From Prochilodus magdalenae (Eukaryota > Chordata > Actinopteri > Characiformes > Prochilodontidae), in the NCBI GenBank assembly GCA_024036415.1, contig JAMWET010006980.1:57501-121500 (forward strand): a stretch of 64,000 nucleotides of DNA, read 5' to 3'. Under the pieces are notes generated by a model that worked only from the letters and a program-made list of their open reading frames with translations, was not told where the DNA came from and ran no database searches. Position numbers and translations under genes: made by a program. This document shows, piece after piece, positions 11,366 to 25,200 of the stretch (the first letter of the stretch is position 1; every line of letters starts with the position of its first letter).

Positions 11366-13840
11366 ATTTGGGTTTAACCAAACCTGTTGTTTATAATGCT
11401 GTAGTTGTTGGTTTTCACATAGTAAAATATATATATGAATAGATTAGAGTATCTTGCCATTGCCAGTGTATTTAGAATAACTAATTTGGTGGTCCAGCAC
11501 TCATGCCATCTAGAGGCCAATAATGTGATATTGCTCTAACACAGTTTTAGGAAGCTACACATACGTTACAGGAAATGCCCACTGCTTTTAATGTACCTAT
11601 GATACAATGAAAATCATAATGACCAAAAAAGTTCTGAACTGTTAGGATACTGTATACGACCTGTCGTTTTGTTTATGTCGCTCCTCAGCTCTGTTTATTT
11701 GCTGCTTGTGTCTCTTGTGTTCAAGGTGTGCTTATATTTGGGTAGTTACCAGCACATCCACTTTTGTGGCTAACACATTTGTATTACCCGGGGATTCAAA
11801 CAGGTGAGCGAGGTGCACCCATACGTTTCTCAATACCTAGGCTTTTGTTGTGGCTTCTCCAATAAAGGATTGCCGTAGCCCTGTGCGAGTGGTGTGCAGT
11901 GATTTTCAATAGCCTGAACACTGGGGGTCTCAAAAACGGCTCGTTCCTACAAGGGTGCCAAGTTTTTTCAGCTCAAATACCAAATGCAGATCATGTACCT
12001 GTTTGGTTTATCTTCGTCTCCTCATCACTCATGCCAACACTAGACTACGTTACTCGTGCCCAGCTTTGGTTGATCGTTTACAGTGCCATTGGTGCTGGTG
12101 ATTTGGTGGACATACATACATACATACATACATACATACCACCTAAAATACTAATACCTAAAATACCTAAAAGGAGAAATATATTAAATATATACACAAA
12201 CTATAAACAGAACCAGGAGGGTTATATAACTCTCGAAAGTGTCCATATATATTAAAATAAGGAAGAAACATTTACATCTATATCTGTCTATCTATTCTGA
12301 ATAAAATATTAGATTTACACCTCCACATCATTGCATTCAGTTTTTATTCACAATTTGTTTAGTGTCCCAACTTTTTTGGAATCCGGTTTGTACTTCAAAA
12401 TATGCAATTTTGATTGTCAGATCAACTTTGGGTGTTTTACCGCCACCTACGGAACTGGAGTGCGGAGTGGAGACTTCAGAATTCTAGAGCTCAAAACAGA
12501 AGTTACAGTTTTCCCAGGTTTGCTTGAATTTGAGAACCACTAATGTAGAATTAATGCTGCATGTTGTTGATCTTGTGGCTTCAGTATGCCGCCCTGGATT
12601 TGTATGGTTCTGTGGACTACAGGTATGAACTACTGTCTACAGAGAGGATGTTTTTGGATATACGCCAAAGTCTTTCTCTCCAGAATGTTACCTTTAAAAG
12701 AGTACATTTTTCTCCTGAAGGAAAGTGAAACATTCAATACTTTGTAGATAATAGAAGATATCAGAACAGCTGGACGATGTTACGGTCGGTGAAGGGTAAG
12801 GGAACAAAGTGAATAGATAGGACATCAGCTCAATATAAAGAGAAGACTAAGATTATGACGATATAGGCCACTAACTTTACCATTAATGGTGAAGATGTGG
12901 AAATGGTGGACAGTCTCTTTTTGCCTCTTCTAAAGCATTATTAACTATAGACAATCCAGCCCTCCGGAAATCCACATTTAGTAGAACAAGGATGGAGGAG
13001 CTTGTGGACCTGTTGTTCTTTAAGAATGGAAAAGCTAGACAATAAATAAATAATAAGAGACAGGAAAAATACAGATGCCTGTGAACTTTGGTGCTGCCGA
13101 AGACTTAACAGAACCCTGTACAGTAAAGAGAACAAATGATGGATGGAACAAATCAAACCTTACCTCTCACACTGAAGGCTTATCATTCATATTCTGAGAA
13201 GAACCAGTCCACTGGAAGGGATCGCTGTGGTTGGAGGTCAAAGAGGAAAAGGGTGGCCAGCAACACCATGGATATAGTCAATGGGACGGGAGGAATCATG
13301 AGCTAGCGATTCAGAAGGCTTTCTGGAGGAACACTGTCCATATGATCACCAGGATTTAGAAATAACTTTAATTAAGGAACATAATAACTGTCCTGCTTAA
13401 TATCTACCCTGCTGAAGTCCATGCTGGTCTAAGCCAGTGCTGGTGTGAAGCTGGCTTAGTTGGAGAACCATTGTGGACATCAGCAGCCAGAGCACGACAC
13501 AAGCTGGTTTTGGTGGCAGCAAACAGGGACTATTTGTAACAGTAATTGTTTTATCAGAGTTATAATTGATCTTCTAAAGTATTTATTACATTGCTTGATC
13601 TATGATGGAGACCCCTGGAACTGGTATATGGTGAATATGCTTGTTACGAACCCTGTTCAATCATTTGGTTGATTAATCATGTTGTTGATTAATTAGCCCG
13701 TCATACTTACATTCCCTTCTACATCCACTTCTGTTACGATAAACAATAAGCAAATAATTGTTAATACATCCAGAAATCAATAAAAACAACAAAAAAAGAA
13801 ACTCTGCTGTTCAGCCAGGCACCACTGTATATCTCCCTGT
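11366..13840. other. Intergenic, repeats only
   Basis: No gene seen. It holds a CATA microsatellite (12111-12139) and a stretch at 12328-12400 with TCCCAACTTTTTTGGAAT, a phrase frequent in dispersed fish repeats. An interrupted piece at 13195-13340 reads like the tail of a LINE-type ORF in broken frames. Both repeat assignments are weak. Confidence 0.4.
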
Positions 13841-13843
13841 AGT

Positions 13844-14025
13844 CCAGGAGGTGGCGCTAATCCTGCATCACTGGTTCTGTAGCGTGAATGATGTAGAGAA
13901 GAAGATCCTGCTTTCCATGTAACCCACCAGTGATAGTGGCTGGATACTGAAGGTGTTTACACCCTGCGGTGTGTTACTCTTCGCTCCTCAGAGAAACGGT
14001 GGTACAGATATTACCCATTTGAGAA
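13844..14025 (+). promoter_or_regulatory. Promoter / first exon of the 17075 zinc-finger gene
   Basis: CCAGGAGGTGGCGCTA at 13844-13859 closely matches the CTCF core consensus. It is followed by GTAGAGAAGAAGAT, matching the corresponding exon of the 9621 gene. The block ends GAGAA|GTAAGT, a strong 5' splice site with the exon end at 14025. No TATA box is seen. The coding exon lies about 3 kb downstream, so this is a predicted non-coding first exon. Confidence 0.55.
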
Positions 14026-16350
14026 GTAAGTGACAGTTAAACTAGAAAGAGCTTGTTAGGTACCAGTGTTAGTGTGTGGTGGTTGTGGTTGCTATGTTGT
14101 AGCTGTAATTTGTACATACAGTACATTGTAAACACTACAGTACAGGCCTGTTCAAAGTTGCTGTTAATTCATGAATGTATTGTGTTAATTAGCCTAAAGT
14201 TTTTATTTCACCCTTTCCTCGAGGGTTCCTTGGTAAAGGCTATGTTTGAGTGGTTCTCTGCATGAGGAAAATATTCTCCAGACTGATGGGAGGATGTGAT
14301 GTATGTGGGTTGACAATGTATAGCTTGTACCAGCGAAAGCACCTTTTTGGTGCTAATAGAGAACCATCATCCAAAAGGTTCTACATCTATATGTACACAT
14401 TATGAATATATACATTATATGATTGAGTATACATTCTACATTAGTCTCACCAGCTATTTACCATGCAAAGAACCAGTTAAGCCAGCAGGGGGGTTCTGCA
14501 GTGTTCATGGATGTGCATAGAAACTAAAGAACCAGTGGGGAACTAGTGGGGACTCAATCACACAGACTTCTATTACGCATTATGTTTGCTAGCTGAAAAA
14601 TGACTGGTTATTGGCTACTTTTCCCTGTTCACTGGTGCGTGGTCATGTACTCTAATCAACAGTAGGAAAGAAGATGGATGTTGATGCCATGCTTTCATTA
14701 AAGATCACAGGGAAACACGTTAAAGATGGCTGCTGCTACATCAATTCGTGCACATGAGAAGCAACTTGTCAAACTAATAACAAAGCAATGTATACAAAGA
14801 GATCACATGATGGAGTGTGCATGTGTGACCCATCCTCCTCTGGTCCAAACTACGTTATAAAATTGTAACATCAGTAGAGAATCTAATTAAGCTGATCTAG
14901 TCATAGTGGTGACAGTGACGTTAAGAAATAGCCTGATGCAGGCAGCAATAGCTGAAAATTGGTCCAAAGTAAAAGTAAAAATTGCAAAGTGAGATGAGTG
15001 TAATGTCTGAGTCGGGTTTGCTGGTCGATGACAGTGCTACATTAAAGGAGACCAGTCACAATGTCAGAAAGACGTGATCAATTTTCCACCTCACTAAATA
15101 ATAATTCAATAAAGCATCACATTTAATGGTATAGTTCTAAAATAAGACTGCAGCAAACAGCTACAGTGATAGTCGAAATATCTGTGATCATTATTCAGAT
15201 TATAAATCCCTTACTAAATAACTCTTACGTTCGCTGATGGTTGTTTATGCATTTGTTAACTAACAGTGAAGACGATAAAAACAAAGACCTTATTTAGAAA
15301 TATACAGTTTTAATGAACTCATGCAAATATAAATAAAACTCTAATGTCTTTCCTGTCAAAATGTGTTTTAAAAATGGGCAAAAACTAAATATAACAAAAC
15401 TGAATCAGTATTCCCTTAATCAAGCAGAAGTTTTTAAATGTAAACAGTGCATTCTGTGGGTTCAGATGGACACACTAACACAGCTTTTTTTTATTGAAAA
15501 GGAGGAAATGACATCACCAACTAATGAGTAAGTTGATAATCATTGCTGCACTATTCTGGAAATTGAACTGTTTTATTCTTAGAGATCAATCTCAGAGTTC
15601 TTTGGCCCCCAGAACTTAATATCCCATAAATCTCCAATCACGTTGGTACTCTAATTTTTTATAATTAAATTCACAGATGTCTTTACCTCCAGTCCATCAA
15701 TATGCACAATGTTAAGAGATATGCATAAAGTTCAGTCATCAATGAACAATTTAAGTTTTTATATAGCTTTATATAGCTAGAGCTGGCGAAAGCTCTGACA
15801 TACCAGTATGTTTGACATTCAACTCATAAACATGGCTGTTTCTCTTGAAAAGTTGGTAGGAACTGTGCCAACAGTAGATTAGCAAGGTGCATGATACGAT
15901 CATGATACTGCATTTAAATTAAGAGTGGGGTATTTATGAATCCACAGTCGTGTTAGAATGAGTGTTTAATATTGTGGTGTACCAAGTTATTGAACAGCGG
16001 CACACTTATTCCATTCCAGCTCAAAGATGGTGTGGACGCTATCTAAGCTTTTTTAGTGTTAGTGCCAGACAGTTATGTTAGCTTAGCAAGCTAATATACT
16101 CAGGAGATACACCACCACTTGGGTTGGGTAGCTGGAGGTTTAGAGGATAAAGACAAGAGACTGACTGAGTGAAGTTGTGTGGCTGGTGTTGGAATGACCA
16201 ATGACTAAACCCAAACTACGACTGTGATGTGTTGAGCCTGGCTAGAGCTTTAATTTCTAGAACTTTGCGTAGGTTTGTCAGCATCATCCCCTACATGTCA
16301 GTCAAATGATAGTGTTGTTATTAAAGAGAGTCCTTTTCTTCTATCACAAT
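14026..16350 (+). other. Probable intron of the 17075 gene, nothing recognised
   Basis: AT-rich DNA with no coding-like ORF or clear repeat family. It ends at the target duplication of an hAT element. Confidence 0.4.
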
Positions 16351-16870
16351 TAGGCCTGGACCATAATTCGATATCGGTATTTACTGCGATAATAATGTTT
16401 CAATAAAGGTGATATCACTTTTGCGGTATTTCGGTATGTATTATTTACAGAATCTGTTGTAGACAAGCATTATTTTACAGGGCACAGTTGGAACACAATC
16501 GGCCTCCGTAGCCGGGCTACGTCAGTGCATGACGTAATCACAGGCCGGCTAGGCTAGGCTAGGCTCAGCTCCAGCGCCGGACATTTTAGATGCGAGATGA
16601 GTGCCCCTGACGGCAATACACTAGTGAGCGAACAAGTTTCCACAAACGAAAAGACAGAAGACGTAGTTGATAAGAGAAGGAGGACTAATTCAGTGGTGTG
16701 GAAGGGGTTCGGCTTTCGAAAGTCTGATAAACTTCAGGTTTCAGATTTTCATTGTAGGGATTCTTGGCAGGTTTTCTGAGGCCTTCAGAGTATTTATATG
16801 GATATCGGAATTATATTGTATCGACCGGAATATATTGCGATATCAATTTTGGCCATATCGTCCAGCACTA
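16351..16870 (+). mobile_element. hAT element remnant with BED-finger N-terminus (520 bp)
   Basis: The ends are imperfect inverted repeats: left TAGGCCTGGACCATA, right (reverse complement) TAGTGCTGGACGATA. They are flanked by 8-bp direct repeats ATCACAAT (16343-16350) and GTCACAAT (16871-16878), one mismatch. An 8-bp target duplication is diagnostic of hAT transposons. Subterminal GATATCG-type repeats are present at both ends. A plus-strand ORF from ATG 16597 contains SVVWKGFGFRKSD, the start of a BED zinc finger as in ZBED/hAT transposases, but the ORF ends after 60 residues. The element is therefore an internally deleted, non-autonomous copy in the intron of a zinc-finger gene. Confidence 0.82.
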
Positions 16871-17053
16871 GTCACAATGTATATTTCCCAACAGTTTTGT
16901 CATGCCTTTGTTGCAGTTCATGTTGAGTTTGAAATCTTTCCCCTTATATTCTCTCCTCCAGAACTGGAACAGCTCCTATTGCAAGGCCTCTCTTGCCCCA
17001 TGTGTTTGGTTACCTACTCGCCTCCAAAGGACCTCCACAAACAGCTGAAATAA

Positions 17054-18215
<1,162 letters not shown>

Positions 18216-19142
18216 GTATACCATGTATGAAAAAACTTATTATTATATTAGGGCTAAAGGATTTGTGTAAAACGTCTGCTTAGTTAAGACTCTACGAGTT
18301 TAGTTGTACTCAGTAGGACGCTTGACTCTTGTCCTGCAAGTATGTGTAAGACAAGATACACAATATGAATATTATCTATGCCATCAAGTCATTTTCGACT
18401 CCTGACAACCATGTTGAAAGTATTTCTCCAGAATATCTTATCTTCTGTTTGGGTTAAAATGGCTGGCTCCTTATTCTTCCCATTGTATCCATCCAGCTTG
18501 CTGCTGGACATTCTCTACCTGCAACTGTCCCAACCATAACGATCTTTTCCAATGACTTGATTCTTCTTAGAATATATCCAAAATCAGAGAGCTTCAGTTT
18601 AGTTGTGTGGATTTCAAGTGAGCGGTGTGATTTAATTGAGAATCCATTTGCTGGTTTCCTTTGCCGTCCAAAGCACTCTCAAAAGTTTGAACAAAACAAA
18701 CTTGCATGTCCATTTTTGTCAAGCTTTACTTTTATACATTGTTGGCACACAGCAGGTTCTGATTAGGTTCATTGACTTGCATTAAAGTTTAATTAGGTCT
18801 TACCCCTAGATACATGTTTCTCCTTGGACACCGACAGTGTGTTTTTACATACGTCCATCTCTGTTTTTGGAGTTATCCCCAGGGCAGTATGGAGCAGTGA
18901 AATAGAAATGTAGCTTTGTGGTTTGGTGATCTAATGCCAAAAATTACAGTGATGACAGTAACAGGCACAAATAACCACAATACTGGCCGTTTTGTTAGTC
19001 CTAGTTATAACTTTGTAGAGTTTTATTCATTCAGAGAAAGAAAACTGTTAAGCTCAATATGTGCTATTTCCCACATCGTTAGGTAATTGTTATCACACAT
19101 GTTTCCATTGTTCTCAGTTTGGTTGATTTGGTAGTAGGGATG
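18216..19142. other. Intergenic, no gene seen
   Basis: Non-coding. The segment 18360-18700 (ATGCCATCAAGTCATTTTCG onward) has the look of an old dispersed repeat, but the family was not identified. Confidence 0.35.
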
Positions 19143-19325
19143 TGTGTTGTTACCAAAGGTGTCCTGTGGGGGCCCTGACCATTGAAGAACAGGGTAATAA
19201 AGTAAACTGAGAAACAGATGGACTACAGTCTGGACCTGTAGAACTACTTCTCCTTCTCCTACTACTGCTATATGGTAAGTAAGCAGATAAAATGGACAGT
19301 GAATGTAGATACAATGAGGTGGTTT
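19143..19325 (+). mobile_element. Partial copy of the palindromic transposon
   Basis: Matches the right arm of the 10564-11365 element: CCATTGAAGAACAGGGTAAT, then CAGATGGACTACAGTCTGG, ending ATGAGGTGGTTTTA. Only one arm is present. Confidence 0.75.
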
Positions 19326-19548
19326 TAGATAGAGATAACTATCTTGGGGTAACAACTGTAAATGTTACCCAAAAATCATGAAGTGGTTGTATGAATAAAT
19401 ATATTTAAGACAATTTGCTATTGTGGTCTTTTTGGTCAACATCTGTTCATCATGTACTGAATATCCTAACAAGTTGTTTAATGTGTCTTTATATCTGGAA
19501 TAATAGTCTATATATTAAAAGTCTATAGTAGTAATGTGAGCTAGCTGT

Positions 19549-19960
19549 TTATAACTGTATTTTGGCATCTGAGAAGACACACAATTCCCTTTTGACAGCT
19601 ACTGAGGGTGACGTCTTGGTATAGGCTCTGGGAATAGAAAGATTGGACAGCTCTGTTAAAGAGGTTCTCCATGACACCCAAGCCTCCTCCATCTTGTGGG
19701 ATAATGGTGCATCCCAGTCACCATTCTCAGCAGTTAGCTCTCTGAGAATAGCCTTACCCTGGATTGTACCTGGTGCTACAAACCCCAGTGGATCGTAGAG
19801 GCTGTTGATTGTGGATAGGACACCTCGCCGTGTTGAAGGTTTACTCTCATCAGAGATGCTAAATAGGAAGCAGTCTGATTGGAGGCTCCAATTGAGTCCG
19901 AGACTGCGTTGCACTGGCAGCATATCTACACCAAGATCTAAATCATTAAGGTCATATATT
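19549..19960 (-). mobile_element. BEL/Pao LTR-retrotransposon pol fragment
   Basis: A minus-strand ORF of about 135 codons reads through the region of BEL/Pao Pol annotated as the Pao/peptidase A17-type domain. Recognisable phrases are SLGLNW, SINSLYDPLGFVAP, GKAILREL and the end ELCVFSDA. The fragment is colinear and open but lacks the catalytic RT part and LTRs. It ends abruptly next to a TA microsatellite, so it is an incomplete old copy. Family assignment rests on recognition of these motifs. Confidence 0.78.
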
Positions 19961-19968
19961 AAGGTCAT

Positions 19969-19993
19969 ATATATATATATATATATATATATA
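19969..19993. repeat. (TA)n microsatellite
   Basis: About 12 uninterrupted TA units at the truncated edge of the BEL/Pao fragment. Confidence 0.95.
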
Positions 19994-20830
19994 AGTATTT
20001 TGTTTGCGTTTGAAGAATCAGTGGTTTTCCACAAACTTTTACGTATATATTTAGTTGAAAATGTTACTGAAACTAAATAAATATTAACTAATTTATAAAT
20101 AATAACAAACATATGGAAAGAGCAGCAATAAGGAAACTGAACTGTGAGTGGAAAAATGATATTTTTCTGGAATTTTTACCAGTTAAGAATGGCTGGGATG
20201 GAAAAGTGCAAACCCATCTATTGTACTTCTGCTGGACTAACAAACACTGTTTCACTATCTCAAGGCAAACCCCCAAGCACAAACTGTATGTTGGTTTAAA
20301 ACACACACTCGTCTGTTTGTCTTTTTTCCTGCATCCCTTGTTCTTCCCATAAAATCCATTCATTTATTTTCTTTATCCTGCACACACCAAAATGCACTCA
20401 TTTAGGAAAGATTACCAAACTCTAATCCACAGCCATACTGATCAGCACTCCTCTATGTGTCATTTACTGATCCCTCCCATAGCAACCACAGTCTTACAGG
20501 AAGTGACACATGCCATTTTCCTGTTATCATGCCAATAAAGTTGAATGAGCCTCAGAAAGTTAAAATATACAGGTGTGAAGATTAATAAAAGATGAACTCG
20601 CTTTAGAGGATCAGTTTTAGAGGGGAATAGCCGAGGGGGGCTTACAGCTAGGCTAACCGTATCTCAGGTGAGCTGAGCAGCGTTAGCAGCAGCTAGCTCT
20701 AAACAGTGGATACAGTAATAACAGCTCTGAGGTAAGTGTGACGTAACGGGTCATGTGACTGTATTAGTGTACTACACTGTAGGTCAGAACTTGTTACTGT
20801 ACTGTGTACCACACACAGGGGGCTCAAATT
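19994..20830. other. Intergenic, nothing recognised
   Basis: AT-rich; no supported gene. GC content rises from about 20620 towards the promoter-like block. Confidence 0.4.
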
Positions 20831-20835
20831 GTAGA

Positions 20836-21150
20836 CCAATCAGATCTCACTATGCTGGCCCCGCCCCCTTCCTCTCAGTCTGGTATCGTGAGCGGCAGCG
20901 GTAGGTGTGACAGTTGTCGCAGCGCTACCCGGACTGCGGGTAGTTCTCGAAAATGAGCATTAATATGTATTTATATCACGTTAACTGATCACGTGTGGTT
21001 TATTTCAGGTGCCCCCAGCTGGTACTGAGGTGCAGGGGACATTGCCTGGCTATACTTGTCAGCTCAAAACTGTAGAAAGACTTTTTAGCTCAGTGAATCA
21101 GTGAACCGGAGAGTCGAGTCACCTCAGCGGTCATGATTCTGTTTTAACAG
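20836..21150 (+). promoter_or_regulatory. GC-box/CCAAT promoter with non-coding first exon
   Basis: ACCAATCAGATC (CCAAT box, ~20838) is followed by GGCCCCGCCCCC (Sp1-type GC box, ~20861). About 250 bases on comes TTTTAACAG|GTGAGT, a perfect consensus 5' splice site with the exon end at 21150. All frames of the last exon bases close quickly except one, so this is probably a 5'UTR exon. The gene it serves is not certain; candidate downstream exons are at 21993-22133 and 22638. Confidence 0.5.
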
Positions 21151-21300
21151 GTGAGTAATAATGAGGTGCAGGGTTAAATAACCTCAGTTAGCAGTTTTCC
21201 GGACTCAACCCGAACACACAGAGTGGATTTAGCTGCTGTATGCCCTAATGATTTATCCCGTCAGCTGAAATGACTAACGTTAGCTTCATGCTAACTCTGA

Positions 21301-21905
21301 CTGTCCGTCGGTTTCCTCAGAAGTTGCCCAGCAACCGCGCTCGGCGCCATTTTGAGAGCTGTGTTTTAGAGCAGATGCGCTTGCAGCGCTGCTAAGCTAA
21401 AAACCTAACCCTAAAATACCTTAAAGAGGTTACATAAACGAATTAATAAATATATGAATCATTAAATACATAAATAAACTAACTAAATAAATAAATATTG
21501 TAAAACGAAACATTATTTATAGAAAAAATATATTGCTGACTAGTGCACCACTGCCTGTCGGTTTCGTCAGAAGTCGCCCAGCAACCGCGCTCGGCGCCAT
21601 TTTGAGAGCTGTGTTTTTGAACAGATGCGCTAGCAGCGCTGCTAAGCTAAAAACCCTAACCCTAACCATAAAATACCTTAAAGAGGTTACATAAACGAAA
21701 TAATGAATATATAAATAAACTAACTAACTAAATAAATATGGTAAAACGAAACTTTATTTATAGAACAAAAATATATTTCTGACAAATTCACCACTGTCCA
21801 TTGGTTTAGTCAGAAATTGCTCAATAATACAATAAACGAATTAATGAATATATGAATAATTAAATAAATAAACTAAATAAATAAATATTGTAAAATTAAA
21901 CTTAT
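21301..21905. repeat. Tandem repeat of ~245 bp, 2.5 copies
   Basis: GTTTC(C/G)TCAGAAGT starts copies at 21311 and 21561; a diverged third starts near 21804. Copies 1 and 2 share CGCTCGGCGCCATTTTGAG, a long conserved stretch through AAGAGGTTACATAAACGAA, and AT-rich TAAATAAA tails. A fourth, separate copy lies at 45476-45670. The CGCCATTTT core resembles a YY1 site. Confidence 0.85.
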
Positions 21906-21992
21906 AGAATATACATAATATATACATACATACATATATATATCTGTTAACCACGGAGGTCAGATGTAGTGGGCTACTGTTCATATCTGAGA

Positions 21993-22682
21993 AATGTCAG
22001 AAATAAAGCACACTGACATTTCCAAACTCAAGCTGGAGGTGCCTCACGTGTGGGACAGACAAGAAGTGGACCTACATCTTGTTGAAAGGCCTCCATCAGC
22101 CGAAAGTGAAGACTGGCCATGTTGAGTTTAGCGGTGAGTTTAAGCTCATTTCAGTAATTTCAGTAAAGCATGTTTAATGTTTGGAAGACTGTGTTTTAAT
22201 GTTAGCTTACCTCTAAGGTCAACAACGACTAGCTAACAGCTGACACTGTTGTTCAGCCTACCTAAGTAGTTAACCATTAGCTTCTGTATGGGGACTAGTG
22301 AAGACGCATGTTTTTCTTGATATTGCTGTTGTAAGTGTCATTCTTATCTTCTAGGTTTTATTCTGGCCTGTATTAGCAAAATCAAACACTTGAACAATAA
22401 GCTTAAAAAATTAAAGTGGGCATTCTGAGAATCATCTTTTTTAAAACGTTTGACGTGTTTCTCCATATATAGTATTATGCAGGAGACATGTGGTTACCTT
22501 CAGTCCTTCTTACTGTCATGGAAGTTGAGCAGAGGTGAAGCAGGGGGAATACATAGTGGAATAGGACACAACTAAATTGAAAACAATGTCTGTATACCTA
22601 CAGTATAAAAAATCCCTCTTTTTGTTTCTTGTTACAGATCAGACCCAGCAGAAGATGAATACTGACTTTAATCTTTAATAAA
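21993..22682 (+). other. Candidate small spliced transcript (unrecognised)
   Basis: A possible exon ends at GCG|GTGAGT (exon end 22133) and another begins after TTTCTTGTTACAG (exon start 22638). Joined, one frame reads CLTCGTDKKWTYILLKG, then LHQPKVKTGHVEFSD across the junction, and ends QQKMNTDFNL at TAA 22676. AATAAA at 22677-22682 overlaps that stop codon. There is a CX2C pair. I cannot place the 5' end of the first exon: this frame is closed by a TAA near 22003 and no in-frame ATG was found. A different frame has an ATG at 21993 giving a 42-residue peptide. The donor and acceptor are good, but the protein is not recognised. It could equally be a non-coding RNA. Confidence 0.3.
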
Positions 22683-23070
22683 AAAGATTTTGTGTTATAG
22701 CAGTTTTATCCTCACTTATATCACTGTGTTTTAATTAGTGCTTAAATTATTTAAACTGTGATAAATTCCATTAGATTTAACTTCATCTCATGCTCGTTTC
22801 ATTTTATATATCATGTAATAACTACAGCATTTAGTTTTGATGTAGCTGATAAAGTATTGTAGTTGTTTTAGATAGGGGAGTTGGATACTACAGTTGTTAA
22901 TGATGCATTTACATTACTGCAAGTACTATGTGGTTGTTTCAGTTGTAGCTGTAGTTCAATTGCAGTTGTACTGCATTATTAGTATGAGTCTACAGTATTT
23001 TCTAAGAAATAATTTTCATGTCTAAAACTTTTCTCTATTTTTTATTTATTTATTTTTTACTAAATATCAG
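22683..23070. other. Intergenic, nothing recognised
   Basis: AT-rich, ending in a T-rich tract and ATATCAG, which could be a 3' splice site for the ORF that follows. Confidence 0.35.
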
Positions 23071-23360
23071 AAAACAAATATCACCTCAATTCTGGCTTGT
23101 TAAACCCTGAACTATGGAGGATTGAGACTGTAGAAAGCTCACACAAGCCTGTTTACAACGCTGAAGGATCTTCAACCCCCAAGTTTGTTGCTGCATACGC
23201 AGACTGCCTTACTCCATTCTTCTCAGAAGACGTTTGGGCACTTAGTATGGACCAGGCAGTTGATTCAGTAGACTTGCACTTTAATATGAAACAGGGATTG
23301 GGCTTATTAGAGTTGGAGGAAAGTTGCAACGGATCAGATCTACAGCCTGATAACATTTAA
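23071..23360 (+). other. Unrecognised open frame
   Basis: After a possible 3' splice site at 23070 a frame stays open to TAA 23358-23360. It encodes an acidic stretch of about 96 residues including FVAAYADCLTPFFSEDVWAL and a leucine-rich end GLGLLELEES. It has no nearby ATG. The amino-acid composition looks protein-like, but the family is not recognised. Retroelement integrase-like debris follows directly, so this may be part of a decayed retroelement or an exon of an unknown gene. Confidence 0.25.
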
Positions 23361-23389
23361 ACCATGGCAACGAGGTCTTACTGTAAGCT

Positions 23390-23570
23390 CCTCTTCACGC
23401 TCCTAATTTGGAGGACCATCGTACAGAGAAATAAGAAAAAGCAGGTTGCAACAGATGAATTTCTTACAGCCCTTATAGAAGTAAAGAACGTTTTTAACTA
23501 CAAGCCCCAAAGATATGCCTACAGCCCTTATAGAAGTAAAGAGCGTTTTTAACTCCACACGCGACATGCC
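23390..23570 (+). mobile_element. Possible BEL/Pao-type integrase remnant
   Basis: Short broken frames resemble the C-terminal part of a retroelement integrase: NFGGPSYREIRK (family form NFGG.WEReIR) then, after a frameshift, TDEFLTALIEVKNVFNYKP (family form TDE.L.T...EVE.ILN..P). A 55-bp segment (TACAGCCCTTATAGAAGT...) is tandemly duplicated at 23465 and 23520. The motif match is approximate. Confidence 0.4.
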
Positions 23571-23843
23571 TATTCCTAGTCCACAGCATGGATCTGCTGG
23601 CATAGTGTGCAATTGCCAGTGAGACACCCATGGTGTCCCCGGCAAATTAAATCTTTTTGTATCAGGCCAACAAAATAAATAAGTAACAGCAAAATCAACA
23701 GCTTGGGATGGCTCTCTCTAATCTGTTTTCTAGGAGCGGTTTTGATGTAGCACTAAACCATTGTTGGTGTTAATTCATACTAGTGAATCAATTACTGGAG
23801 ACAGTCGTGGTTTTGATCACACAATGTTGTCATCACAGTTTTG
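23571..23843. repeat. 3' flank of segmental-duplication unit 1
   Basis: From about 23655 (TATCAGGCCAACAA) the sequence matches 38855-39080, and partly 27760-27860. It marks the 3' edge of the duplicated zinc-finger unit. Confidence 0.7.
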
Positions 23844-23849
23844 TTTATT
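23844..23849 (-). terminator. Poly(A) signal of the 23934 zinc-finger gene
   Basis: AATAAA on the minus strand, 85 bases after the stop codon. The paralogous position is AATGAA in the 27911 gene and AATAAA in the 39165 pseudogene. Confidence 0.55.
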
Positions 23850-23933
23850 TCTGTTTTAAATGAAAATGAACAAAATACAACCCAAGTAAAGATCAGTCCA
23901 TGACTAACATGAATTTCAGCCTATGCAATATTC

Positions 23934-25010
<1,077 letters not shown>

Positions 25011-25059
25011 CTAAATGACCAAGGTGGAAGAATAGCAATATTGTTTTGACATTAATGAG

Positions 25060-25200
25060 GTTTGATAGATGCTCTTATCCAGAGTAGTTACAATTCGGTC
25101 ATTTTTACACTTCTTAGGTGAAGATGGTGTTAGGAGACAGATGTGGGATCAAACCACAGACTACAGTGTGGTGGGCACAAATTGTTTAGTATCTCCCAAG
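25060..25200 (-). mobile_element. tRNA-derived SINE in the intron (copied with the gene)
   Basis: On the minus strand, TGTGGTTTGATCCC is a B box, and the other end carries CTCTGGATAAGAGC-type SINE tail sequence. Homologous copies sit at the same place in the introns of the 34937 and 42241 units (about 35080-35215 and 42380-42515). It was therefore present before the segmental duplications. Confidence 0.65.

Noticed and set aside
16667..17053. Fusion of the hAT BED-finger ORF with the downstream zinc-finger ORF
   Set aside because: The BED frame (16597) ends at 16779 and is in a different phase from the 17075 ORF. The other ORF here stops at 17051 before the zinc-finger ATG.
18360..18700. Possible gene or LINE fragment
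   Set aside because: It has the feel of a dispersed repeat, but I could not recognise a continuous frame or family motif, so no element is called.
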